The notes under the pieces were generated by a model. The model ran no database searches. It was not told the DNA's origin and worked only from the letters and a program-made list of their open reading frames with translations. Both the position numbers and the translations under genes were made by a program. Below, in pieces: positions 33,401 to 44,738 of a stretch of DNA of 64,000 nt. The number at the start of each line of letters is the position of its first letter. Position 1 is the stretch's first letter. Origin of the DNA: Styela clava (Eukaryota; Chordata; Ascidiacea; Stolidobranchia; Styelidae). The DNA lies in assembly GCF_964204865.1 (NCBI RefSeq), contig NC_135260.1, forward strand, positions 8,928,001 through 8,992,000, read 5' to 3'.

Positions 33401-35924
33401 TGGCATTGGTGAATCTCAGTACTGGTTCCAAATTCGATCAATATTTTGTTTCAACATAAGTTGGTGTCGAAAATTTTTTTTCCACGCAGATAAGTGGAGG
33501 GAAAAGAAAGAAGAGTAAATAAGGCTATCTGGCAATAATGGGTACTGCAAGTCTGCAACCGCAATCCACTGGGGGTCAGAGGCCCCTCAGTTCAAAGATA
33601 TATTGTGAATACTCCACATTGAAGAATTTTTCATGTGTAGATTGTTTATTAAAGGAAAGCCACAATGCTTACCTATATTATGGATATGTACAGAATATGC
33701 AATAATTGGTGGTACAACTGTGATATCGATGGACTTGGATCACTTCAATATGTCTACACTGTCAGGTAAAAAGTTTGGTGGAGAAAATCCATAATGAATA
33801 ACCTATCCATATTGTTAATAATAAGCAGGTATGTTTGTCTAGGTACGTTTCATCTGAGGGAAAGAATAAAGAAATCAATCGTCAACTTCCAAGCATTCTG
33901 GATTTTGAAGACGGTGATCATCTTTTTCTAAAGATATTCCTCAAAACAAGGTTACAAGGACTCACTCAAAAATTGAAAAGAATGATCCCTGAGCAAGCTA
34001 CGGTCGACCACTATAATGCCATGCTGAATGACTGGCACAATAAAGTACTGTAGTGTGGGATTGCACGCTAGTGAATGAAGATTGACGTTAGACATAAAGC
34101 AGTTGGCATTAACACGATAAGGAAGTAGCTAGGAGTTAGTGAATTCAATATAACTGATTTTCTTGAAAAAAATGGGCGTAGTATATTTTTTGTCTGGTAG
34201 GTACAAACATAGGCGTAAACGAGTGCCAGTTCACAGACAACTGAATTTTGAATCCAACATATATAATTGAGAAGAAATAGATATGAGAATGAGAAAAGGC
34301 GTTTGAGTAAAAAATAAACTAAACAACACAAAGCAAAACTTAGGGCAAGGGCAAAAGGCAAGAGTCCAACTTAAATAAGAACTGTTTCTGACCTATGACT
34401 ACAGTTAAACATTATCAGATAATTGTACAAATAACATTTTGCAATCTCAACAGATAATATAAGTAGGTGTTGATCATATTGCGAAATGTATACTATTCAA
34501 TAAATAGGCAATTGAGTCAACAGACCAGCCAGACACATTGAAAAACCAGAATGACTGTTCCAGAAAAGAACAGCTAAGATTATTTTATATAAAAAACAAT
34601 ATTTACATATTTAACCCGGGAGACAAGAAAACCGACAGCGCTATCAAGATAAAAACTATATCATTGAAGAAGAGTTTCATGTGTATTGAAAGATGCACCA
34701 ATTTAAAATTATTCTCCTTGTTTCAGATATTGTATTACAAAAGCCTGGTAAACCAAGCAAAGGTGGTCATCAATAATAAGATTACAACAATGGTACCTGC
34801 TCTTTGTCCCTCGTAGCAGTGCCATGAGAATAATAATACTGTGATATGGTGATACCAATGAAGAAAAATAAGCTTCTGTTTACGCAACACAATGAAAACA
34901 GTATCCACTGAAAAAGAAAAAAAAGTAGTTTGTCATTGTACATATGGACAATACATAATTCCTTCGAATTTAAGCTATATGAAGAAGCATAATATTTCCC
35001 ATGTTTCCCAAGATATGATGTGTTCACAAAAAACGTTTTAAATAATAAAATACGCGAAATGGGATTTTTATTTATAATATTTTGAAATTTTTGTCAGGAC
35101 CAATTGAAAAAAAATCTTTTTCATTATTATTTCGTATATTATGCAAATGCACAACTATCGGACTAGATTTTAAATGCAATAACCTTCACCCTAGTAACAT
35201 GCATCAAATTGGTTAAAGAAAATTTCTGTGGGTTATTAATTTGATAGAAACGTACCTAATTCAGGAACTTTACTGAGACAAAACACGAAGCCCCAAAACC
35301 TTGTTACTGGCCTCACATAAAACTGATTACTACAAATTATTCCTCGAACTCCTCCCTCTTCATATAACATCCAGAAAATTGTCCAACAACGTATCGACCC
35401 AATGATGCTGAATACAGCCAGTAATGCTGACCAACAGAGTAATGGCTTGCGAAGATCAAACCTGGATTTAATAAAATATATATTTGTTTTCGTTTTATAA
35501 ACTCTTGATATAAATATCTATATGACAAAAATTGTCCCAGAAAATTCTAGGTCATAGTTTCAAATTTTTTTTGACCCATCCAGTTAGCAAAGTTTAAACT
35601 ATGTCGGAATACATGCTCAACTATAATTAAAACAATATAGCTAACAGAGAATCTGCATATTAAGATATGTGCTTCTACCCACAAGACTTGTTTTCTTTTA
35701 AGTGTTCTGGTTACCCATAATAATCACTTACATGGGCTTACTATAACACTCAATTGAGAATTGTTATGAAAAAATCAATAATATAAAAACCTTTCTCTTG
35801 TATCCATATAATATTGTCCTCCGAAAATAACAATTACATAAATAGCACACAGTTGAAAAGGTATATTATAATTTTCTCTGAACCAATTTATTGCCTCATG
35901 TTCATCAATTTTTTCCCAGTCCAT
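30465..35924 (-). CDS. ELOVL6-like: ELOVL6-like very-long-chain fatty acid elongase (3-ketoacyl-CoA synthase)
   Basis: Six phase-consistent minus-strand exons: 35791-35924, 35256-35461, 34797-34907, 32062-32183, 31098-31286, 30465-30602; 299 residues. ELOVL enzymes condense malonyl-CoA with a long acyl-CoA in the ER membrane; the ELOVL6 branch prefers C12-C16 substrates. Evidence: the N-terminal [10 protein letters not shown] segment, [20 protein letters not shown], the catalytic histidine box HWYHH at 130-134 inside [34 protein letters not shown], and [18 protein letters not shown]. All match ELOVL3/6-type proteins and several TM helices are apparent. The tail is longer than usual by about 30 residues and basic. 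The start is set at the ATG just after an AG acceptor (5' UTR exon begins 35944), because the frame upstream does not resemble the family. The long third intron (32184-34796) holds several odd sequences described separately. Confidence 0.93.
32458..32612. repeat. Left copy of an inverted repeat in the elongase intron
   Basis: Reads TTTTCGACATCAACTTATGT, then GGAACCAGTAC and GTGCGAGAATATACAAGCAC. The same order occurs on the opposite strand at 33328-33477, with about 75-80% similarity by eye. Confidence 0.55.
33328..33477. repeat. Right copy of the intronic inverted repeat
   Basis: The reverse complement of the 32458-32612 copy. On the minus strand one frame is open for about 43 codons from GGAACCAGTAC ([20 protein letters not shown] and on through [17 protein letters not shown]). 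The left copy is broken in that frame. It may be a remnant of coding sequence; the family is not recognised. Confidence 0.5.
33673..33758 (-). pseudogene. Exon-like sequence resembling the elongase histidine-box exon
   Basis: It lies between the real third and fourth elongase exons. It has an acceptor-like CTGACAG and a GTAAGC donor with the same exit phase as the real exon. One frame reads VHRYH, another continues [16 protein letters not shown]. Together they mimic the LHWYHHITV box followed by about 15 residues, but with a frame change at the histidines and stops upstream. A decayed duplicate exon is one reading; chance similarity is the other. Confidence 0.3.
33835..34053 (+). other. Opposite-strand ORF inside the elongase intron
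   Basis: 72 codons, open after a GTCTAG acceptor-like site and closed by TAG. Segments include [18 protein letters not shown] and [19 protein letters not shown]. The composition is protein-like rather than low-complexity, but no family is recognised and no partner exon was found. Confidence 0.25.
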
Positions 35925-37996
35925 TTCCTCTGTGCTTGTTAATGCTAAAAAACAGGCGTTCTTGTAAAAACAGAAAAGATTTCTCAAATTAGTCTTCATA
36001 AAAAAAGTGTTCAATTCAGCATTTCCTAATATGAAGTCTTTTATCCTAAACTCAATTTGCTCATTATATATAATCTGAAAAATTGTTAAGCTAAATACTA
36101 TAGGTTCAAATAATGTTGAAGACATTTTGATAAAGAATAATAAACAAATGTATTGTTTGAGTGGGTGGTACTATATCAGAATGTCATTAGGCCAGATAAC
36201 AGCATATTTATAACTATTTCAGTTTCAGTTCAGTTTCAGTTTTCATCAGTTTCACACTACATTGTGTCAGCTGGTATATACTGTTTGATTCTTCATTTCT
36301 AGGATCTATTGTAGTTTAGTACAACAGGTACTTCTAGTGGGCTTGGCTTAACCATTTTTGCATATGTCATTCCTAACCCCGACCTGACTACGTCATCCAA
36401 AAATGAAGTCAGTTCAACGTCACAATCACGTCATATAGCTTGCCAACGTATAACTACGATCGCCACTGTGACATAATTTTTAGATGACGGAGTCAGGTTG
36501 AGTTTAAGAATGACATGCAAAAAATGTTACACCACACCCACTAGAAGGTGTTGTGGTACAGTGGTACTAAACTACATGAGCCCCCATTTCTAAGGGGTTT
36601 TCAATTTGCCTTCTGGAAAAGGCATTGGTCAAGCAGCCACTGATACATTAGTATAGGTTTGCTGGTTTTCAAAGTGAAAAAGCCCCAATCCAGCAATAAC
36701 ATTCTATATAATGAGAAAAACTGGAATAACAGATATTGAAATGAAGTTCATTGCACTCTCGATACTTTATAAAGAATTCCAATTTTACCACTTTTTCTTA
36801 CCTCGATTATGATAGCTTTTTATAATAGTACTCCATTTTCCGAAGTCCATGATGAATTGTGTTGAAGTGGATGAAATCAAATATATTGTAAATTGATTTT
36901 GTAATATTGAATTATCTCAGTTATACCCACCAGGACCTAAACTAGAATTGATTTTATTGCAGTATTGATTGACCTAAATATGGAAATATTTTTATAATTT
37001 TTTAATATAAACATCCAAATAGGTCCTTCACGTATTACATAGCCCAGTAGCCAGAATAGATTCTATAGTTGACTGAATCAGCCTACTTTCTGGTTTGAAG
37101 CTTGCCTAAATTATAAATAAATACATTATAAATAAATACATCTGCTGATCATTAATTCAGTAATTTTGCAAATAAAAATTTCTGCCTACTGAAGACTCCA
37201 TAATACACACAAATTAAAAATGGAGAATTCTGGAGAGCAAGCAAAACCATTAAAGAAGTATAAAACATTAGAAATATCATGTGCCTGCCCACCAGCACAC
37301 ACACAAAAACCGAATTAAATGCAGAAATGAGGCTTGGGCCAGAATTGAACAAACAAAATACGCGATAGTATTGAACTATCGGGATGTCAGGCTGTTGTGC
37401 TTTTAACACGTACGTTGATAATGACCAATACAATCTCATACATAATGTGGGGAGTGCAATGTAATAAAGTCAGAAAGTGACGACGATCCGACGATAGTCA
37501 TGAAGCCACGAAAGCTAAGAAAAACCATGTTCTACGACAGTACGAACTGTCCGACTCAAAAAGGATGTTGGTTTATTATCCTGTGGGTTACTACAAAAAA
37601 TTGGAATGCTTCATACATGCACGAACATCGGCACACCGAAGCCAAACTAAACTATCCACCAGTCATTTCTCGCAACATGGGCGATGCCGATCTCCACGAT
37701 TGCGCAAGCGCCCAGCGTCGTGACCTGTAAACCGGCGAAATACGAAATATTAACCCTTCACCTACTTATAAATATAGTTACTCAATGCTACCACCAAGCA
37801 AGAACAGTCTTTTTTAGTCTCAACCTCGAAAAATATTTTGCCACCTTTTCCTTACGTAATTACAATATTGTGTATGGAGAATGAATTCTCAATGTTGAAA
37901 CATGTCACCCCCTAATTTTAGACAAGATGGTAAATTTTGGCAACGCTAAACGTATCTCCAGAGTAGTTTGTAAATTCCCGGCAGTCTTGTTTAAAA
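35925..37996. other. Divergent intergenic region between elongase and VPS4-like genes
   Basis: About 2 kb separates the two start codons, which face away from each other, so the region should hold both promoters. No TATA box or initiator can be assigned with confidence. A fold-back element occupies 36311-36575. Confidence 0.45.
36311..36575. mobile_element. Fold-back MITE in the divergent intergenic region
   Basis: GTAGTTTAGTAC at 36311 pairs with GTACTAAACTAC ending at 36575. The inverted similarity continues inward through TTCTAGTGGG / CCCACTAGAA, a GCATATGTCATTC / GAATGACATGC block and CGACCTGACTACGTCATC / GATGACGGAGTCAGGTTG, leaving a very short loop near 36445. Direct CATTTCTA sequences flank it at 36294 and 36585. 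No coding capacity. Confidence 0.65.
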
Positions 37997-40900
37997 ATGG
38001 CAGGAAGTCGAAGCGAAGTAGATCTTGTGCTAAGTTATGAAAAGACACTTGCTATGTATGAGTTACTTAGAAGGGAAGCTTCTAAATCCAGCACCAATTT
38101 CCCTCTCCTTCGATCGCTGTCTGATGAGTGTCTGGCTCGTGTAAAGGTCGGTAACGTTACTCAGTGATGTCCTAGATAACGAAATTAATGTTTGACGATA
38201 TCTCTGGTGACAATATTGGAATTGTTCACTCGCTATATTAATGGAAGTAATTGTACTACAATATTCCTCTAAAAGTTGGTCGGCCCAACATTAAATGCAC
38301 CTTACTCGGAACTAAAGAAACCTAATAAATTCAGTGCATCCATTGACATACTGAGTAATACGGCAGTTAGTAATGGCGGATATTTTGTACAAAGCCCCCG
38401 TCACTAATGTACAAAATGTAAGTTTTAGGAAAAACACCCCCGCCTCGTTTCAAAATAACAACTTGCCTGTAGTGATATCCAGTTAGGGTTAAGAAGGATT
38501 TTTCAAGCAGTCTGCATTCACAACCCTGACTGAATAATTACTCATTTTCTCATTTTGGGCGCTGGCTTTGTACAAAAGATCCGTAATCGCCATGACCAAC
38601 CACGAAGTGAATAACACAACTACAATTATTAATTTTCACTCTAAATGTCACATTTCATGCAAATGCTACTCAACCCTTGATTTTTTTTATCAGTATATTG
38701 GCGAAATTGATGTTGATTCTACTCGAGCAACAGTTCTAGAAATATTGAAAAAATCTATTCAACATGTGAACGATTGTTTAAACAACAACTCAGAAGAAAG
38801 TTGGTATAAAACATTGTTTTTGTTTACGAGATTTTGAAAGGGTAAAAGTCAAATATTTACAACATACTGCGGTTGTATTGAACAGCCCCTTGGAATCAAT
38901 GATCAAGAAAAAACATGTATGTAAATAATTTTAAGCAGAGCACACTTATATTAGTATCCTATACACTCAGGCAAAATGAAGATTCAAAACAGAAATATCT
39001 TCCGAATTCGATGGATTTCGATCAACAAACGGACTCGGAATCTACTCACAAAAGTTACTCATATTCTAACGAGTGAGTGTATATATCCATGTATTAGTAG
39101 TGTTTGTTCTTCAATATTCATTGGAGTGCGGTACTTTTCAAGTACTATCAGTTATTTTTGTTAAGCAGACAATCAAATACCAGTGATGGACAGTTAAATA
39201 CAAGAATGCGAGCTGTCGAAGACACAATCATAAGGAATTGTAATGTTACTTTTGATGACGTAGTTGGTCTTGTCGAAGCAAAACGGACGTTACATGAAGC
39301 TATTGTGATGCCGACTCGTTTTCCACAGCTATTCACGGGTATGCGAATTGAAATTCTTAGGGTATAAATTGACAACCCAACCAGTTTATGCATGAACTAT
39401 GCAGTATCTATGTTTTCCAACAGGTAATAGAAAACCATGGCGTCGAATACTTCTCTACGGGCCTCCAGGAACTGGCAAAAGTCGCCTTGCTATGGCTGTT
39501 GCAGGACAAATTAAGACATCATTTTATTCAGTGTCGAGTTCAGACATGCTGTCATGTTGGTTTGGAGAAAGTGAAAAATTAATTCGTGATCTGTTTGCAC
39601 ATTCTAGATCCCGAAAGGAAACGTAAGATGGCACTAGCGTACATATTATGGAATGATCATCTTTTGAAATATATTATATATTTGTATATATCGATATACG
39701 TAAAAGACCATTTAATTCCTCGGAACGTTTGATGCTATTTGAGGTGCTCATATTGTTGCTCAAACATAATTGATTGAAACAACTGATTAAGCAAATTCCA
39801 TGTTTGTTTTATTGCTTACCTCAAAAAGCCAATTACTTTTGTGCGCATTCATATTTTACTTATGATGCGAGTGACCACACAGCAGAGTTGTTTGCAATCG
39901 ACACCCGACTACAAGCTGAAAAACATTTCGGTTTTAAATCCGGGATGTGAAAAAGTTCGACTACGAACTCCTAGAAAATCAAAGTTTGATTATAAGACTT
40001 TGGCGTATACAAGCCTTATTGGGTCTTTTGTACAAATCCCTCACAAAAAATACAATCTCTCAAACAACCTCTCCGCAATCAAAATAAGAAGATTATTAGT
40101 AATGCAGATTGTGCTAAAAATTCAAATTTTCAAATCATTCCCAACTCTAACTAGATAATTACTAATTTTTTTTTATTTTCAAACGTGGCGCGGGTGTTTT
40201 TTTTTGAAACCTTGCATTTTTGCATTAGCGACGGGAAGTTTGTAAAAAAGATCCGCTTTAATAAGTTAAGACTGTTAAGTTTGCTTAGTGGAATTAACTC
40301 CCGACTTCAAGGAGTTTGAAAATACGGCTCCTACCCCAATGAAATAATGCTCAACTTCGACTCTTTCCAGCGCTGTCATTTTCATGGACGAGATTGATGG
40401 TTTATGCAGACGTCGAAATTCTACCGAGCAAGAAGCAACTCGAAGAATTAAAACAGAACTTTTATTGCAAATGGATAATATAGCTCAAACTCATGCGGGA
40501 CCGAACAAGGAAAACAATGAAGATGTAATCATTATTTGCGCTACTAATTCTCCGTGGGAAATAGATCCGGCTTTTCTCAGGTACGAGAAAGCTTTTTTTG
40601 AAAATAAAGTGACATAAGCTTACTGAAATTCATAACTGGAACTTTATTTCTGTATAATTCTGGTTAAAATTTGGGTATAATATAATATTTCGATTTGTCA
40701 GCATATTCGTATTTGCGTTGCGTTTGAGTTCCTATTTGATTACCTAATTGCCAAATAAAAATAGAAGTGTAATATATATATCACAAAAGTAAAATTTTAA
40801 TAAGACATGATTACCAGGCCAGATTACCAATTAAAATAAAATTTAAATGCTCTGATGTAATCAAAATAAGTTGAATTGCACCAAATCTGTTGACGTTTCT

Positions 40901-41710
40901 CTGATTCACAGTTAGTAAACAAAAACTCGATTTTTATTACTCTCTCATTCTCGTTACCCTATTCAGTTTTATCCGAGAATAATAGTTCCTTTATATACTA
41001 ATATAGTCATGTGTGTGTATTATCATATATTTTTCTCCATATACACGATTGAAGTGTTAGAAATTTTCGAATAACGAAGAATAATGACTTGTGAATATCA
41101 ATCAATGTATTTGCAAGTCAAAATGAATTAAACTTGAATATGATTCCAGGCGATTTCAGAAACGAATCTACATTCCTCTCCCGGACAAATCCTGTCGAAG
41201 ATCAATTTTGGAATTGCATTGCAATAAAACTGAATGCGAACTGACCGAAGCAGAATGGGAGATATTAGGTAACTTGTACGATCGTGTTTATCCTTCGAGC
41301 TGGCACAAATTTTGTTCATGAAAATACATTTTACTCCGAATACAAGTAAAAAATAACAGTGCAAATAATGTAAATGAAGTTTTATTTTTGCAGGTGAAAA
41401 CACGGAAGGGTTTAGTGGAAGTGATCTCGCCAACCTTGCTAATGCAGCTTTATTCGAGCCAATCAGAGATCTTGAAAGTGCCACCCATTTTGTCGAGACC
41501 ACTGATAAAAAGTATAGGCATTGTTCTGTAGAAGAAAAAAACGCAATCAAGTGTGCCTTGTCAGAAATCCCAAGTTTCCTGGTTTTGGCGCGCAAATTAG
41601 AATTTAAAGATTTCGAAAGATGTCTCGTCACTAATAAAGCTACCATTTCTCGCGACGACATGGAAAATTTTGAGAGATTTACTGCAAAATTTGGCCAACT
41701 TGGACGGTAA
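37997..41710 (+). CDS. VPS4-like: VPS4-like AAA ATPase
   Basis: Eight phase-consistent exons: 37997-38146, 38694-38803, 38971-39072, 39169-39338, 39424-39622, 40371-40580, 41150-41268, 41394-41710 (TAA); 458 residues. VPS4 is the meiotic-clade AAA ATPase that disassembles ESCRT-III on endosomes, at cytokinesis and at membrane repair sites. Seen here: [16 protein letters not shown] (Walker A, K196), [16 protein letters not shown] (pore loop region), IFMDEID (Walker B, E251), ATNSPWEID (sensor 1), RRF at 314-316 (arginine-finger region) and KRIYIPLP. The VPS4-specific C-terminal part has SATHF, then a final helix ending [10 protein letters not shown], like the FTEDFG ending of VPS4. The N-terminal ~90 residues are helical and in the place of the MIT domain, but diverged, so this may be a paralogue rather than the orthologue. 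Katanin or fidgetin are less likely because of the C-terminus. The first donor (GTCGGT, 38147) is weak but is the one that keeps phase. Confidence 0.92.
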
Positions 41711-44560
41711 TTACTGTGCATTTGGATCACAGAACACGGACAAAGAACTATAACGAAAGTCGCACACAGGTACATCGTGAAGCTAAATTTGCAACGTCAT
41801 ATGTATAAAAAATTGAGCATTGCCCAATCAAATTCAGTAGGCGCGTTGCGACTTGACGTGAATAAGTTTTATGAAACGTAATCTTCCCAGCAACATTAGC
41901 TTGAGAATTTCTTTGGCGCTTCCGAAGTATGTGCACCTAGATGGCGCATAACCTGGTACACATACTATGTTCATGCTGTGCGTCATCTTTTTTGTGTACG
42001 TCTTCCAAAAGCAGAATTTGTATATATATTGAAAGTTCTTCTCCTCGGTTATTTATGAATATTGTTTTGTGTCGGAAACCCTTTATAACATTCATATGAT
42101 TACTTTGGTACTAATAGCGAATGCCCAATACGACACGCTCATGCCTCAAAGACTATCAAGTGTAGAGTAGCTTTCGGGCTTTTTTAGTTTGTGTCGACCA
42201 AGTCAGGCTTTGTTTAAAATAGGATCATACCAAATTTAAAAACTCTGCTGAATATACTATGATAAACACTATTCAATTCATTTGCTCATTTCAAATTTTA
42301 GTTTTATTTAAATATATTGAATAGCTTCGAACGAGTAATTTTTCTTGCATGTATTTGATTTCAGTCGATGAAAAATGAGTTTTCATGCAACCTCGATGCG
42401 TTTTATTCCATTCTTGTGAATGTGTTTTTATTTTTAATACTTATTAAATACTTTTGCTGAATGGAAAAAATTTGGAACTCTCTCTGTTACAGGTTGATTG
42501 TTACAGGATATATGTCCAACAGAAGACAATGGTCATTCATACAGGATTAATAGCTCTGACCAGTAACAAAAAATTTCCCGACGCGTCCGCAAATTACTTG
42601 TAATATACACTTCGAGTCGTCCATTCTGATGTGTGAATGCACACGGATTTGCAAGTGTCACTCATTTCCTATTAAAGAAAGTGCGGCCTCAAATTCCCCG
42701 CGCCCAAATCCGAATATTCAATTTATTCTTCTTGTAGCTAAATTGTGCAATGTCCAGCAGTGATAATATAAAACTGTGAATGTTTGCATATTGTGTGAAG
42801 ATACAATGAAAAACTTTGGTGGTTTCATATATCAGCTTTTTCTTTCCAATTTTTGCCGAATTACTCTCTGTTTGACCCAGATCTACTTCCTTCATTTATC
42901 AATTCAACTAGATCAGGCCTGCCCAACCTTTTTCGTCTCGCGGGCCACTTCCACGTGACGAAATCGGTCGCGGGCCGCAAACCTTTGTACCAAACATTAA
43001 TACCAGATAAGTCCTGATTTTGGTGTAGGTAATTACATAATACATAAAAAGCGAGTTTATTAACATGAAATCAATCAAATTAATAATTGCTTACTGGGTA
43101 GGGCTGGCAAATTATTCGAATATTAGAATAGCGGTTTACTATTCGAATATCTGGTAAACGGGGAGTGGACATAACACTCTCGGGCGACCGAATCAAAGAA
43201 TCAATCATCACATAACACCCTTGCGGTTTTTTGGTGACCACGCAAGAAACACAAACATCACGTCAAAGTTGAGTGTTATATTTGCGTTATAGTGTTTTTA
43301 TTCATTTATTTTCAGTAGCTACGATACTGCTTTAAATGTTTAAATGAGCATAGTGTGCGTCAAGGTCGCGGCAATATCAAGTTCGAGTGGGCCGTTTCGT
43401 AAAATTTGAAACACCAATACAAGTATTTAATGAAGTAACATAACGAAGATTTCTGAACGAATAGTCGATATAAACTGATTTGTGACTAATTAATAGCAAT
43501 GCCATTACGTCAATTTCACCAGAATTATTGACGAATATGCAGTGACGACATTTCAAAAATCTTACGTAGCGCAAACATAACATCAACAAAAGTACAAACA
43601 TAAAAAGACAACAGTACCAGTACCAAAGATATTGCTGACTTTTTATTTTACGTTGTCGATAAAGACGATCAAAGCCGACACGAAAGAAAGCAATCAGAAT
43701 GAAATTAATTTGCAAACTTAAGCTCTAAGTTCATTCCTATATTTGCGCTCACCGTTTGTTCCAAATGATCGCACAATATCTTTATAGCACAGTTTTGCGA
43801 GGAATAAAAAAAATGACGTTGATATCCACCAGGGTGCAAGACTTGACACACACCTAATATTAAAAACCGGCATTTGATTTGAACGTAGATAGATGGCAGG
43901 AATAATTACACCAAAATTACGAAAGATACTTTTGTATAGTAAAATGTATGTAAAAATTTAAAAAGTCTGTTTATAAACTTTACAGGGCGGGCGCAAAAAT
44001 CACTTCGGCGGGCCGCGGGTTGGGCAGCCTTGAACTAGATGAATAGGCCTACTCAAGTTCCAGATATGTCATCCAATTATTACACGAAGAGGGATTATAT
44101 GCAAAAGCCGACCTAAAAAAACTTTAAGAGCAAAAAGGAATAATCATATAACTTCAGGCTTAATTCTATCGCGAACCATGACCTCTCGTCCGGTTACCAG
44201 TCCATGTTGAGTGTGTGATTAGTTAGACAGTTGTTTTCAGCTGCACGGACTTCACATATTCTTTGAAACATGTCATAGTCTGTTCTCACAAATCTCGGTT
44301 GGCACGTGGAGGAATTATGCGATCAAATTAAGCCGATTTTGGACTTTTAGCCAAAAAAAGGTTGCCCACCCCTGGCGTAGGCTATCTCTACCAATGTTAG
44401 TACGACAAAGAAACTCATGCCAGCCCAACTTTCGGCTTGGCCAAAAAAACATTAATTGCTGTTTTTTAAAAATAAAGACAACATTTTACATATATTTTAA
44501 TAAATACATATCTCATTGTTATTAGATGGATATAATATTATACAATGTCTCATTGAAATG
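41470..44560. repeat. Tandem unit 1 (contains the true last VPS4-like exon)
   Basis: Starts within the terminal exon of the VPS4-like gene and runs about 2.0 kb without its insertion. It matches units 2-4 through GTGCGACTTGACGTGAATAA-type blocks, CTGATGTGTGAATGCACACG, GTTTGACCCAGATCTA, GGTTACCAGTCCATGTTGAG and AAACTCATGCCAGCCCAACT. It is interrupted by an hAT-like element at 42914-44032. Compared with units 2-4 it keeps 70-odd bp of coding sequence but lacks about 120 bp after the stop. Confidence 0.85.
42914..44032. mobile_element. hAT-like element in tandem unit 1
   Basis: 1,119 bp starting CAGGCCTGCCCAACC and ending with the inverse of CAAGGCTGCCCAACC. It is bounded by perfect 8 bp target duplications AACTAGAT (42906-42913 and 44033-44040). 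Unit 3 carries the uninterrupted site at about 48418-48425. GC-rich CGGGCCGC blocks lie next to both ends. A second repeat rich in ATTCGAATA sits inside near 43100-43155. No intact transposase ORF. Confidence 0.85.
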
Positions 44561-44584
44561 CAAGTCGAGATCATGCATGGAATC

Positions 44585-44738
44585 CCCATTTATCGAAACC
44601 ACTGATAAAAAAAAATAAAGGTATTGTTCTGTAGAAGAAGAAAAACGCAATCAAGTGTCATGTGTCAGAAATCCCCAGTTTTCTGGTTTTGGCGCGCAAA
44701 CTAGAATTACTACAAAATTTGGCCAACTTGGAAGGTAG
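44585..44738 (+). pseudogene. VPS4-like last-exon fragment, copy 2
   Basis: Matches exon 8 from the VETTDKK region to the GQLG stop. The A-run after ACTGATAAAA is expanded and creates a TAA. About 74 bp encoding the DFERCL...FERF part is missing, so ...AGAATTACTAC joins AAAATTTGG. No preceding exons accompany it, so it cannot encode a functional ATPase. Confidence 0.8.

Noticed and set aside
37152..37439. 95-codon hydrophobic minus-strand ORF between elongase and VPS4-like genes
   Set aside because: No motif, no splice partners; hydrophobicity follows from T-rich antisense composition.
41128..41775. Long (215-codon) minus-strand ORF over VPS4-like exons 7-8
   Set aside because: Antisense shadow of real exons and their intron; the sense strand carries the conserved AAA ATPase sequence.
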